From contig JAQUND010000006.1 in assembly GCA_028717785.1 (NCBI GenBank), positions 29,530 through 91,264 on the forward strand: a DNA stretch of 61,735 bases. Reading direction: 5' to 3'. The translations under genes and the position numbers were made by a program. Origin of the DNA: Candidatus Nanoarchaeia archaeon. Lineage in GTDB: Archaea > Nanoarchaeota > Nanoarchaeia > SCGC-AAA011-G17 > JAFCDX01. Below are positions 6,798 through 14,924 of this stretch, piece after piece. Each line of letters begins with the position of its first letter. Within the stretch, counting starts at the first letter, position 1. The notes below the pieces were generated by a model. That model was given only the letters and a program-made list of their open reading frames with translations. It was not told the DNA's origin and searched no databases.

Positions 6798-7922
6798 TTA
6801 ATGTAGATCTAAAGTAAATACGTTTTTTAGTTTTTTTGAATTGTCAAGAGAATCATTAAATTCATCTTCAGAACAATCATCAGGGTCTTTTCCTTCAGGT
6901 AATACTAAGTTAAAAACATCAATATCAGAAAAATACTCTTTTATCATTTTTTGAGCAGCTTCTTGGCCAGGATTAAATTTTTTCCCAAAACTATCTATTT
7001 TATTGTCATTATCTAAAACAACAAAAATCTTTTTAAAATTTTGTGCTAACCTTTTTGCTTTATAACTATTTAGATGACAGCTTAATAGAGCTAAAGCATT
7101 ATACCCAAATTTTAATATTTTTAATGCATCAAAAATACCCTCACAAAGAAATACATCTTCTTTATGTTTTATAGCTTCATCCCAATTAAAAAATAAATTA
7201 CTCATTGGAGTACCACAAGGGTATAAAATTTTTTTATATAAGTATTTATCTATAAACTTTTTTTTATCTTCTTTTTTTAATCTCTTTTGTTTAAGAATAT
7301 TTTTGACTTTTAACCATGTATCTGACTTACCCGACATGTCTCTTGCTGCAAACGAAACTAACTTATTTTCCATATAAATTGGGATTATAAGACGATGATG
7401 ATATACAAAGTCATCAATACAATATCTCATACCATATTTTACTACATCTTCAATACAAACTCTTTTTTTCACTATATCAAAAAACTTTTCAGCAGGTTCA
7501 CTTTTAGGTAGTTTAACTTCACAAAATTCAGGCTCTATTTCAATTTCATTTTCATTTTCTTTATCAAAAAAATTAAAAGAAGAATCGCTTATTATAGAAA
7601 AAACATCGCTATTCTCAGTTATTCCAACCTGATGTTTAATAAACTCTATTGTCTCTTTTGTTGTATTTAAATTCTCTAATTTTTTAATAAATTTTATAAA
7701 ATCACCACCACCACATACAAAACAATTATAAACACCTGTTTTTTGTTGGATTGAAAAGGAAGGAGTAGTATCATCATGAAAAGGACAAAGGCACATAAAC
7801 TCTTTACCTTTTTTTGTATGATATGTTTTAAAATCAATATTATATTGTTTAAATATGATTTCTAAATTGATTTTTGAATATATTTGATTATAAATTTTCT
7901 TATAATCTTCTATCATCTTCAT
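6798..7922 (-). CDS. DnaG-type DNA primase
   Basis: The frame is open from 7958 but I choose the ATG at 7922 because AAAGG lies about seven bases upstream and it reduces overlap with the nuclease gene; a second ATG follows at 7916. Counted from the longest frame, a CHC2 zinc finger (C58, H61, C79, C82, in CLCPFH and NCFVCGGGDFIKF) is followed by a TOPRIM domain with VFLCEGIFDALK and the acidic VVLDNDNK. This is the fold that makes RNA primers for Okazaki fragments. At about 374 residues it is much shorter than bacterial DnaG (about 580), lacking room for the usual C-terminal helicase-binding domain. It sits downstream of the DnaB-like and DnaC-like genes. High confidence. Confidence 0.9.
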   Translation of the reverse strand: MKMIEDYKKIYNQIYSKINLEIIFKQYNIDFKTYHTKKGKEFMCLCPFHDDTTPSFSIQQKTGVYNCFVCGGGDFIKFIKKLENLNTTKETIEFIKHQVGITENSDVFSIISDSSFNFFDKENENEIEIEPEFCEVKLPKSEPAEKFFDIVKKRVCIEDVVKYGMRYCIDDFVYHHRLIIPIYMENKLVSFAARDMSGKSDTWLKVKNILKQKRLKKEDKKKFIDKYLYKKILYPCGTPMSNLFFNWDEAIKHKEDVFLCEGIFDALKILKFGYNALALLSCHLNSYKAKRLAQNFKKIFVVLDNDNKIDSFGKKFNPGQEAAQKMIKEYFSDIDVFNLVLPEGKDPDDCSEDEFNDSLDNSKKLKNVFTLDLH

Positions 7923-8676
7923 GACAAGACCTTTGATATTGACAAAAAAAACAATCATTAATACGCATATTAACTTTAGGTTCTTTTATAAAATCAGTCT
8001 TATGTACTCTTTCTAACATATTGTTAATTTGTCTAAACAAACAAGAAAAATCATTTTCTGTTCTTTGAGAAAATAAAATTTCACCATCAATAGGATATGC
8101 AAGTGCTCCAAAAATATTTTCAACAGAATATTTATATAATTGTTTTACAAAAAACATATAAAAAGTTAATTGAATATTTTCGTCAATATTGTTTTCTTTA
8201 GATTTAGAAGACTTCCAATCAAGACAAATAATATTTTCTAAATTTTTTAATAACAAATCTATTTTCCCAGTCAAAAAAACATTATCAAAATACTTGTTTT
8301 CAAAACGTATTTTAATATATTTTTCAACGTCTAATATTGTATAATCTTTCCATCTTTCTTTCATCTTTTTTACATTACTAATTTGTAACATGCCTTTAAC
8401 AAGATATTCCTTAAAAACAGACTCACTTGGAAATTCAAAATTTTTTTCTTCAGAAAAATAATGTGTTAATAAAATATTTAAAGACGAACAAATTTCATCT
8501 AAAGACAAATTATATTTAAAATGTAATTCTAACGCTTTATGTAAAACAGACCCAAATATAGTATAAATAGAAATTTTATCTGGCACTTTACCATCAATGA
8601 ATTGCCATTTATACATAAATGAACATCTAAAAAAAGAAGAAAGAGATGATGCTGAAATAGATATATAATCCTTCAT
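7900..8676 (-). CDS. PD-(D/E)XK nuclease of the Cas4/RecB type with iron-sulfur cysteines
   Basis: 258 residues. Motifs in order: SFFRCSFMYKWQF with Cys18, GSVLHKALE with His46, TGKIDLL with Asp140, CLDWKSSK with Asp153-Trp-Lys155, and a conserved Gln169 before TFYMFF. The C-terminus has CFFCQYQRSC (Cys242, 245 and 251). One N-terminal and three C-terminal cysteines flanking the nuclease core is the pattern of the 4Fe-4S Cas4/AddB group. Expected role: single-strand exonuclease in recombination or DNA end processing. The start overlaps the trigger factor stop as ATGA and the 3' end overlaps the primase start. There are no CRISPR genes around, so a replication or recombination job is likelier than spacer acquisition. 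Confidence 0.8.
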   Translation of the reverse strand: MKDYISISASSLSSFFRCSFMYKWQFIDGKVPDKISIYTIFGSVLHKALELHFKYNLSLDEICSSLNILLTHYFSEEKNFEFPSESVFKEYLVKGMLQISNVKKMKERWKDYTILDVEKYIKIRFENKYFDNVFLTGKIDLLLKNLENIICLDWKSSKSKENNIDENIQLTFYMFFVKQLYKYSVENIFGALAYPIDGEILFSQRTENDFSCLFRQINNMLERVHKTDFIKEPKVNMRINDCFFCQYQRSCHEDDRRL

Positions 8677-9974
8677 TTATTAAACTCATTTCCTAAAAAA
8701 TCTATTACTTTCTCATTTATAGTTGCTGTTTTCATTAAATTAAATTGACCTTTATTATTTTTTAATTCTTCTTTTACCTTTTCTTCTCTATCTTTTGAAA
8801 ACTTAAGAATATTAGTTACTTTCATTAAATGTTCTGCAACTTCATCTTCATTTACAGTAATATTAAATTTTCTTGCTATTTCTTCTAATACAAGAGAAGT
8901 TTTCAAAACTTCTATTGATTTTTCAGTTGTGTTTTCGAAAAAAATATTTTTTGTTATTTTACGCTCTTTTTCTAGTTGCGCTTCTGTTTGACCCAAACGT
9001 TTTAAAAAACTATTCCATTCTTTTTCGTTTTCTCTGTCTATCATTATCTCTGGTATTGGTGAAATAACAGAACTATTAACTATATTGCATATAACTTGCT
9101 TTTTAAAACTTTCATCTTCTTTCTTTATCTCAGATTTTAAAATTTCGTCTCTTAAAAATTCTTCATATAATTTAATATTGTCAAAACCTTTACTTTTTAC
9201 AAAATTTTCATTATATTCTGGCGTAATTTTTGTCTTAATTGATTTCAAAGTCACGACAAATATAGATTTTTTACTTGCTAAAGACTTTTCTTTATAATCA
9301 GAAGGAAATGACACTTTCACTTCTCTTGTCTCATTAATTTTCATACCTATTAATTGATCTTCAAAATTGTCAATAAATTGTTTTCTTCCATTAACAATCT
9401 CATTTATTCTTAATTGATACCCTTTTGCTATTCCACCCTTAAAAGGCTTTTCTTCGCCCTCAATACGTCCTTCAAAATCTATAACAGCAACATCTAAATT
9501 CTCTAAAACTTCTTTTGAAGTATCTTTAATTTCTTCACTCAATTTTATTTCATTTGTTATTCTATTCTTAATATCTTCTTCTGTAACACTTATTGTTTTC
9601 TTACTAATTGTTTTCTTGACTTCATTAAAATCTGGCAAAACAACACTCGGTTTTACATTAGCAATAAATTCTATAGTAAGCGGGAATTTCTTTTTAAGAT
9701 CTCCAAAAAACTTATAATTCGATGTTTCTACAATTGACGTATCAGCAAAAAAGATGTCATTAAATATTTCATCGATCATGTGTTTATATAACTTTTCTAT
9801 TTCTAAATTAGATTCAGCAACATTTCTCGGAACATTTCCTTTTCTAAAACCAGCAATATGTATATTATGCTTTATTTTATTATAAGCTTTCTCTTTTCGA
9901 TCTTCTAGTTTTTCAGCGTCAATTGTTACACAATATTTCACTGGTGTAGCTAATTTTTCTGTTTTAATTTTCAT
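8673..9974 (-). CDS. tig: Trigger factor, ribosome-associated chaperone
   Basis: 433 residues, practically the length of E. coli trigger factor (432), with all three domains in order. Residues 1-110 form the ribosome-binding domain and hold GFRKGNVPR at 42-50, the signature loop that docks on ribosomal protein L23. Residues about 160-248 form the FKBP-like prolyl isomerase domain (DVAVIDFEGRIEGEEKPFKG, FIDNFEDQLIGMK). PEYNENFVKSKGFDNIKLYE at 252-271 and the helical remainder match the C-terminal substrate cradle. Its ATG overlaps the DnaB-like stop as ATGA, with GGAGG five bases upstream, and its own stop overlaps the nuclease start as ATGA. It is thus built into the replication operon and probably made early. 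Inferred role: folding abundant or aggregation-prone phage proteins on host ribosomes. Confidence 0.92.
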   Translation of the reverse strand: MKIKTEKLATPVKYCVTIDAEKLEDRKEKAYNKIKHNIHIAGFRKGNVPRNVAESNLEIEKLYKHMIDEIFNDIFFADTSIVETSNYKFFGDLKKKFPLTIEFIANVKPSVVLPDFNEVKKTISKKTISVTEEDIKNRITNEIKLSEEIKDTSKEVLENLDVAVIDFEGRIEGEEKPFKGGIAKGYQLRINEIVNGRKQFIDNFEDQLIGMKINETREVKVSFPSDYKEKSLASKKSIFVVTLKSIKTKITPEYNENFVKSKGFDNIKLYEEFLRDEILKSEIKKEDESFKKQVICNIVNSSVISPIPEIMIDRENEKEWNSFLKRLGQTEAQLEKERKITKNIFFENTTEKSIEVLKTSLVLEEIARKFNITVNEDEVAEHLMKVTNILKFSKDREEKVKEELKNNKGQFNLMKTATINEKVIDFLGNEFNK

Positions 9975-11434
9975 TTTTCCTCCACATCCTTTTCTATTAT
10001 ATTTGAATCTTGATCGACACGATCATCATATTTAAATCTCATAATATCAAATTGCTTTACAAAAAATAATTTTGTAAGTCGAGAATCTCTTGTCTTAGGA
10101 AAATATAAACATGCAGTTTCTTCATCTCCTGTTATTCCTATCATATTATCTGTATTATAGCCTAATTTATCAGTGAAAGCAGCATCCATAGAATCAACAT
10201 CTTTTCCATGTAAGTGTCTTTTATGAGACTCTCGATTAAATTGACTTGCACCAATAACAGGAACACCTCTTTTTCTCGCTAAAATCTTTAAATCCCATGA
10301 AATAACACCAACTGGATCATCTGTTTTCTTTTCGCTCGGAGTCATTAAATAAACAGGATCTATAATAATAAGGTCAACTTTTTTACCTGTTGTATTTTCC
10401 CAAGCTGTTACTCTAGAATCTATAAACTGACTATTACAGTTTTGAGGTGCATCGACTAACCAAAAATAATTATTTTTATGTTTTACTTTTAATTTTTTTA
10501 AATGTCCTTCTAAAAAACTTATTTCATTTTCGCTTAATAAATGCGGAAGCTTTATTTTATTATATGCAATTTTTGTAGCTAACGAATTAAATCTTGCACG
10601 TTGTTGTTTTAATGGCATCTCTATAGTAACATATATAACATTATAATTTAATTCGTAAGCATTATATCCAAAATTCAATAATAAGATAGATTTTCCCATT
10701 GATGGACGTCCAAGTACTAAAGAAAATTCACCAGGTTGCCATCCACCTGTAGCTTGATCTATTTTTTCATAGCCTGTAGGTATTCCACGATATTTTTCAG
10801 GGTTTTCTTGTTTATCTTTTAACTCAGCAATATCTCTGTCAATATCATGTAACATGTCTTCTTCTTCAACTTTATATTTACCTGTTGTAAGAAGAATTTT
10901 GTTTACTGAATCTTGTATGTTTTGAGCTAATGAAAGTGCTTCATGTCTTTCGTCAATAAAATCTTGTTTTAACTGATCATTTATTTTTAAATTTATGTCT
11001 AACAAACTTCTATAAAAATATTTTTCTTTTAATTTATCAAATATAGGTTTGAAAGATTTTGTTTCGAACCTATATGAAAAAATTTTATCAAATGCTATTT
11101 TTTTCTGTTCATATTCATCTTTATCTTTATATTTATCGCGCAATTCGTCTAACAAGAATTTCTTAGAAATACATTCTGAAAAAGAAATAAAGTTCTCTAT
11201 TATCTTAGAAAACATCCACTGCTTAAATTCAGAAGTAAACACATCATTAGGCAAACCTATAAAAATAACATAAGATAAATTAGCATTAATTTCATCAATA
11301 TCAATTTTTTTATCAAAATCATTATCAAAAACAAGAAACCTTAATGCTTTAAGTTCTAAAGTTATATCAACAAAGGGTCTTTCTGTATTTTTAGAATTTG
11401 TTTTTTGAAAACTTGTTTTTCTTCTAATAATCAT
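9971..11434 (-). CDS. DnaB-like replicative DNA helicase
   Basis: 487 residues. A helical N-terminal region of about 210 residues precedes the RecA-type core. RGIPTGYEKIDQATGGWQPG is the classic DnaB linker, Walker A is GRPSMGKS (242-249), and Walker B lies in LIIIDPVYLM. IGASQFNRESHKR and the C-terminal KTRDSR match DnaB motifs H3-H4. Hexameric 5'-3' helicase for the phage replication fork, like T4 gp41. Start at 11434 overlaps the loader's stop as ATGA, with AGGAAAA upstream; its stop overlaps the trigger factor start. The canonical leading acidic residue of Walker B appears as IDP, as in other phage DnaB proteins with small changes. High confidence. Confidence 0.92.
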   Translation of the reverse strand: MIIRRKTSFQKTNSKNTERPFVDITLELKALRFLVFDNDFDKKIDIDEINANLSYVIFIGLPNDVFTSEFKQWMFSKIIENFISFSECISKKFLLDELRDKYKDKDEYEQKKIAFDKIFSYRFETKSFKPIFDKLKEKYFYRSLLDINLKINDQLKQDFIDERHEALSLAQNIQDSVNKILLTTGKYKVEEEDMLHDIDRDIAELKDKQENPEKYRGIPTGYEKIDQATGGWQPGEFSLVLGRPSMGKSILLLNFGYNAYELNYNVIYVTIEMPLKQQRARFNSLATKIAYNKIKLPHLLSENEISFLEGHLKKLKVKHKNNYFWLVDAPQNCNSQFIDSRVTAWENTTGKKVDLIIIDPVYLMTPSEKKTDDPVGVISWDLKILARKRGVPVIGASQFNRESHKRHLHGKDVDSMDAAFTDKLGYNTDNMIGITGDEETACLYFPKTRDSRLTKLFFVKQFDIMRFKYDDRVDQDSNIIEKDVEEK

Positions 11435-12174
11435 AATTTTCCTAATAAAGATTGGCCAATGATACTTCTATAATCTTCACCTAACAACTTTATTTCAATT
11501 AATCTTTCTTTAAAATTAGAATAAAGTGCATCACCTAACAAATCTTTATTTACTTCCAAAGGATGGTTTGCAGTAATAATAGTACAAAGATTAGAATCAT
11601 CACGTTTTGTAAATATTTCGTCAATATTAGCACGTTCAGATTTTGATATTTGGTCAAATAATCTTCCTATGTCATCTATAACAAAAAACTTGCAATTATT
11701 TACAACATAAGAAAAATATGCTTTTTTGTCATCGTTTTTCCAACCAGATCTTATAAATTCAACTATTTCTGTAGATCTACTAAAAAAAGAAGAAAAATAA
11801 TTATTTATTGCAGTCTTCAATATTATAATTGCTAAAGCAGTCTTTCCAACACCATGAGATCCTGATAAGTAAAGCCCAATGCCATTTTCTGCAGCTTTAT
11901 CGATAGAGTTAATATATTTTTCTATATTCTTTATTTGCTCTGTATTTCTTTCAGTTGTTTCAATCTTATCTTTAATTGTAGAAAACTCAAAATTAAAATA
12001 TTTTTCTGGTATATTAGCTAGCAGATAGTTTTTTTCTATAAAATTTTCTATTGAACTATAATTATTTAATTTGTCAATAATTTTTTCATTACCAAACGCT
12101 GATATATCAATCATTTTATGAAAATGTGACCAAAAGTTATATTTTACAGAACTATTTCTTTTTCTTAAAATCAT
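11431..12174 (-). CDS. DnaC/IstB-like AAA+ helicase loader
   Basis: The frame opens with a TTG at 12186, but the ATG at 12174 overlaps the upstream stop as ATGA and is the more natural start (247 residues). Walker A is GSHGVGKT, Walker B FFVIDDIGRLFD, and sensor I lies in TIITANHPLEV, with a final arginine-bearing segment NFKERLIEIK. This is the arrangement of DnaC, DnaI and IstB ATPases. Position directly before the DnaB-like helicase supports the loader role. The N-terminal 100 residues, which in DnaC bind the helicase, are not recognisable in detail. Confidence 0.85.
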   Translation of the reverse strand: MILRKRNSSVKYNFWSHFHKMIDISAFGNEKIIDKLNNYSSIENFIEKNYLLANIPEKYFNFEFSTIKDKIETTERNTEQIKNIEKYINSIDKAAENGIGLYLSGSHGVGKTALAIIILKTAINNYFSSFFSRSTEIVEFIRSGWKNDDKKAYFSYVVNNCKFFVIDDIGRLFDQISKSERANIDEIFTKRDDSNLCTIITANHPLEVNKDLLGDALYSNFKERLIEIKLLGEDYRSIIGQSLLGKL

Positions 12175-13058
12175 TGTTGTATCCAATCATAATCTTTTTT
12201 TATATCACTGCTTCTATTTTCCTCTATTAAAATTTTACATCCTATCTCAAATAATCTGTTTAAACCTTTAATATCTTTTGTTCTAAGATACGCCTGATAT
12301 GCTTTATTATCTTGAATCTTCCCTGAAGCTATTTTTATAGCTAATTGTCTGTTACTTTCTTCAAATTCTTGCTTGTATTGTTTTAAACTCAATGTCTTAA
12401 GATCTTCTTTATCTGTTGGCTTATCAGAACGTTCTTCCTGTATTTTTTTCATGATTCCATGAATGTACTGTACGGGCTTTTTAGCATAATAACTTGTAAT
12501 ATAAACATCACATGTTTTTTCCAAGACAATTTGAGGAACATCAAAAAACGGATCAGTCAAAAATTTTATATCTTGTAATTCTACTCTACCTTTTTCTCCA
12601 TAAAGATATTTTATATGTCCTGATATAAGTTCAGAAACTTTTTCTGATAATCTTGGATTAGTAAAACTTGAAACAATTCGCTCTATATACTTTTGAAGAT
12701 AGTCAGCTAAATTCCTTTTTCTTCTAATTTTTATTCCATCATCAGTTAAAGAAACTCTAAATTTATCTTCATTATTAAATATTTTTCCAATATTTAATTC
12801 ATAAGAATTCTGACCATAAACTCTCTTTACTAAATCCCAATAACTTAACTCTCCCCAAGCATATTCTACACGATCTTTATCGTCAGAAACTAATATATGT
12901 TTTTGAAACACTGTAGATGGTATAGAAATCTCATTACCTTTTTCTTTATTATCAAAATAAAAAAAGAAAAAACGAAGAAGTGTACAAAAACTGTCTGGAC
13001 TAAGAAGTTTTAAATATTGTTCTAAGAATTCTCTCGGTATTACACCTTCTACATGCAT
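12171..13058 (-). CDS. DnaD-like primosome / replication initiation protein (tentative)
   Basis: 295 residues. The N-terminal half (about 1-110) has helices and a likely winged hairpin near KIFNNEDKFRVSLTDDGIKI. A second helical part ends in DVYITSYYAKKPVQYIHGIM, resembling the DnaD domain ending (helix, short linker, Y-I-x-x-I-L). In low-GC Gram-positive bacteria and their phages, DnaD-type proteins act with DnaC/DnaI-type loaders to open origins; here the next gene is such a loader, with a 4-base overlap. The ATG at 13058 has only a poor ribosome binding site. The C-terminal third is charged and unrecognised. An unrelated phage replisome organiser remains possible. Confidence 0.5.
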   Translation of the reverse strand: MHVEGVIPREFLEQYLKLLSPDSFCTLLRFFFFYFDNKEKGNEISIPSTVFQKHILVSDDKDRVEYAWGELSYWDLVKRVYGQNSYELNIGKIFNNEDKFRVSLTDDGIKIRRKRNLADYLQKYIERIVSSFTNPRLSEKVSELISGHIKYLYGEKGRVELQDIKFLTDPFFDVPQIVLEKTCDVYITSYYAKKPVQYIHGIMKKIQEERSDKPTDKEDLKTLSLKQYKQEFEESNRQLAIKIASGKIQDNKAYQAYLRTKDIKGLNRLFEIGCKILIEENRSSDIKKDYDWIQQ

Positions 13059-13083
13059 AACATTTTATAATATTTATTCAACT

Positions 13084-13383
13084 CTAAAATAACTTTTTAT
13101 GCAAGTTTATTTGTCTTGCTTTTAAATAAACCCTTAAATTAATTTCTCGTGCCCCTAATTGTATTGCTAATTTTCTTTTAGATTCTACTATATCATAATG
13201 AGGGAAGTTTTTTATATTTTTGAACCATTCTTTTTTTAAACCAAGTTTTAAAGCAAAATCATGTAATTCTTTCTCGTCATTATCTGAAAATAAATGCGAC
13301 CATTTTGTAAACAAATCATATCTTTTGTTTATATCACTTAATTGGTCGTTAGAATAAACTGCTAATTTATCTACGAAAATCAT
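13084..13383 (-). CDS. DUF4031 family protein
   Basis: 99 residues. The pattern FVDKLAVY near the start, WSHLFSDNDEKELHDFALKL in the middle, and PHYDIVESKRKLAIQLGARE towards the end is the hallmark of DUF4031 (conserved HYD-x-x-x-SKR-x-x-A-x-x-x-GA). These are short proteins of unknown biochemical function found in bacteria and phages. The conserved His, Tyr, Asp, Ser, Lys and Arg are all present. It sits between the UvsW-like helicase and the DnaD-like gene, two bases after the helicase stop. No function is claimed. Confidence 0.8.
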   Translation of the reverse strand: MIFVDKLAVYSNDQLSDINKRYDLFTKWSHLFSDNDEKELHDFALKLGLKKEWFKNIKNFPHYDIVESKRKLAIQLGAREINLRVYLKARQINLHKKLF

Positions 13384-13385
13384 TT

Positions 13386-14864
13386 TTAAAAATGTTTGAA
13401 TATTTCAAATTTAGGTTCAGATTCATATATTTTAATTCTTTTTTTTGAATGAGATGATAAATACCTAAGTCTATCGTAAAAATCTACTATGATTGCTTCT
13501 TTTTTTTCATTGTTCTCAGCTGATGGGTATGGTCTCAAAGATCTTCCTACTCTTTGTAAAGAACGAATTAAAGACTTACCTCCACCTGCCATAATAACTG
13601 AACCAAGAGCTGGTATGTCGACACCTTCATCGCAGACAACAGATCCAACAATAACTTGTAAATCTTTGTTTCTGATTCTATTTAATAAATCTTTTCTGGT
13701 ATTTTTATCGACTTCTCCTTTTATAAAGGCGACAGACTTAACTCCCGCCTTGTCTAGCATCTCACTTATAATATCACCATGGGGCAACTTGGTAACTGTT
13801 ATCAACACAGATTTGCCTAATTCTATTAATCGTAGTGTGCTGTCAACGACAATTTGATTTCTAAGACTATTATTGACAATCCAATTTTCATAAACGCTTC
13901 TAAACGATTTATGTAAATATTTATACTCAGAATGTTCATTAGGATCTAACATATAAATTTTAGGTGGAACTAAAAATCCTCTCTCAATTAAATATGAAGC
14001 ATTAATATTACATATTAATTTTCCGGAATAAGCATAAAGAACGTTGTCTATAGATTTATCTTTAAAAGGTGTCGCAGAGAAAAAATATTTATAATAAGCA
14101 TTTGTAAATAATCTTGACATCTGTATATATGTCGAACTAGTCGATCTATGACACTCGTCATAAATTATGATTTCAGCTTCTTGTACTACTTTACGTATTT
14201 CTTCTTTTCTCTCTAATACAGAACTATTAATCTTTTCTTTAAATAAATTTTCTTCGTCTATTGCAACATATTTTAAATCAAAAGCACTATGAAGAGTTTG
14301 AATTGTACAAATATTTATTTGTTTTAAATCACAATTTCCACCACCGATTTTTCCTACTTTTATATTAAACATATTTTCGAATTCGTCAGCAGTCTGTTCT
14401 AATAAGTCAACAGAATATACAATAAATAGTGTCTTTAAATTTAATTTAGCAACAATTGCAGCAGCAATTACAGTTTTTCCACCTCCTGTAGCTATTTTTA
14501 TGACACCTCTTTCAGATTTCAAACTATTATACACTACTTCTTCTTGATAATCTCTCAATTTCTTAGAATGCATTTTTAAAGAATGTTTAATTTCTGGTAT
14601 ATTTCTTGCGTCAAGAACATCAAAAGAATATTTATGTTTTATTAAAATTTTTTCTAAAAATGAAAAAAGACCTGTAGGATATCTTAGTTGTTCTCTATCA
14701 AACATAGAAAACTCTAATTCTACTATTTCTTTTCTAAAAGACGAATATTCTTCTCTTGCATAAGACATTGCTGAATCTATTTCTCTAATAAATTCTGGCA
14801 TTAATTTTATATTAGGTTTTATATATGTCCAAATATTGTCAATAATTAATTCAATATCAACCAT
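13386..14864 (-). CDS. UvsW/RadD-like superfamily 2 DNA helicase
   Basis: About 492 residues from the ATG at 14864. The frame is open from a TTG at 14918, but that would read through the terminator hairpin at 14884-14910, so the later start is preferred; AAGAAAGA precedes it. An unknown N-terminal part of about 100 residues is followed by LRDYQEEVVYNSL (Q-motif region), IATGGGKT (Walker A), IIYDECHRST (DECH box), FFSATPF (motif III), and QRVGRSLRP (motif VI). This is the order of T4 UvsW, RadD and XPB-type helicases, which branch-migrate or unwind recombination intermediates and R-loops. In T4, UvsW moves replication from origin-dependent to recombination-dependent mode. Confidence 0.85.
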   Translation of the reverse strand: MVDIELIIDNIWTYIKPNIKLMPEFIREIDSAMSYAREEYSSFRKEIVELEFSMFDREQLRYPTGLFSFLEKILIKHKYSFDVLDARNIPEIKHSLKMHSKKLRDYQEEVVYNSLKSERGVIKIATGGGKTVIAAAIVAKLNLKTLFIVYSVDLLEQTADEFENMFNIKVGKIGGGNCDLKQINICTIQTLHSAFDLKYVAIDEENLFKEKINSSVLERKEEIRKVVQEAEIIIYDECHRSTSSTYIQMSRLFTNAYYKYFFSATPFKDKSIDNVLYAYSGKLICNINASYLIERGFLVPPKIYMLDPNEHSEYKYLHKSFRSVYENWIVNNSLRNQIVVDSTLRLIELGKSVLITVTKLPHGDIISEMLDKAGVKSVAFIKGEVDKNTRKDLLNRIRNKDLQVIVGSVVCDEGVDIPALGSVIMAGGGKSLIRSLQRVGRSLRPYPSAENNEKKEAIIVDFYDRLRYLSSHSKKRIKIYESEPKFEIFKHF

Positions 14865-14883
14865 AAATTCTTTCTTAAAAACT

Positions 14884-14910
14884 AAAAACGTGACTTTTGT
14901 CACGTAAAAA
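14884..14910 (-). terminator. Intrinsic terminator after the virion cassette
   Basis: Perfect 7-bp stem (14888-14894 with 14899-14905), loop AAAA on the coding strand, followed by a run of T. It lies between the stop of the epimerase-like gene (14925) and the helicase start (14864). It marks the border of the structural and replication cassettes. Confidence 0.8.
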
Positions 14911-14924
14911 CTAAACAATTTTTT

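Noticed and set aside
7900..8676. CRISPR association of the Cas4-like nuclease
   Set aside because: No cas1, cas2 or repeat-spacer array is visible; the context is phage replication.
13489..13857. 122-codon plus-strand frame opposite the UvsW-like helicase
   Set aside because: The minus-strand frame has full helicase motifs in the same place; no independent signals on the plus strand.
14865..14918. Upstream TTG start for the UvsW-like helicase
   Set aside because: It would place the intrinsic terminator hairpin inside the coding region, and the added residues match nothing in the family.
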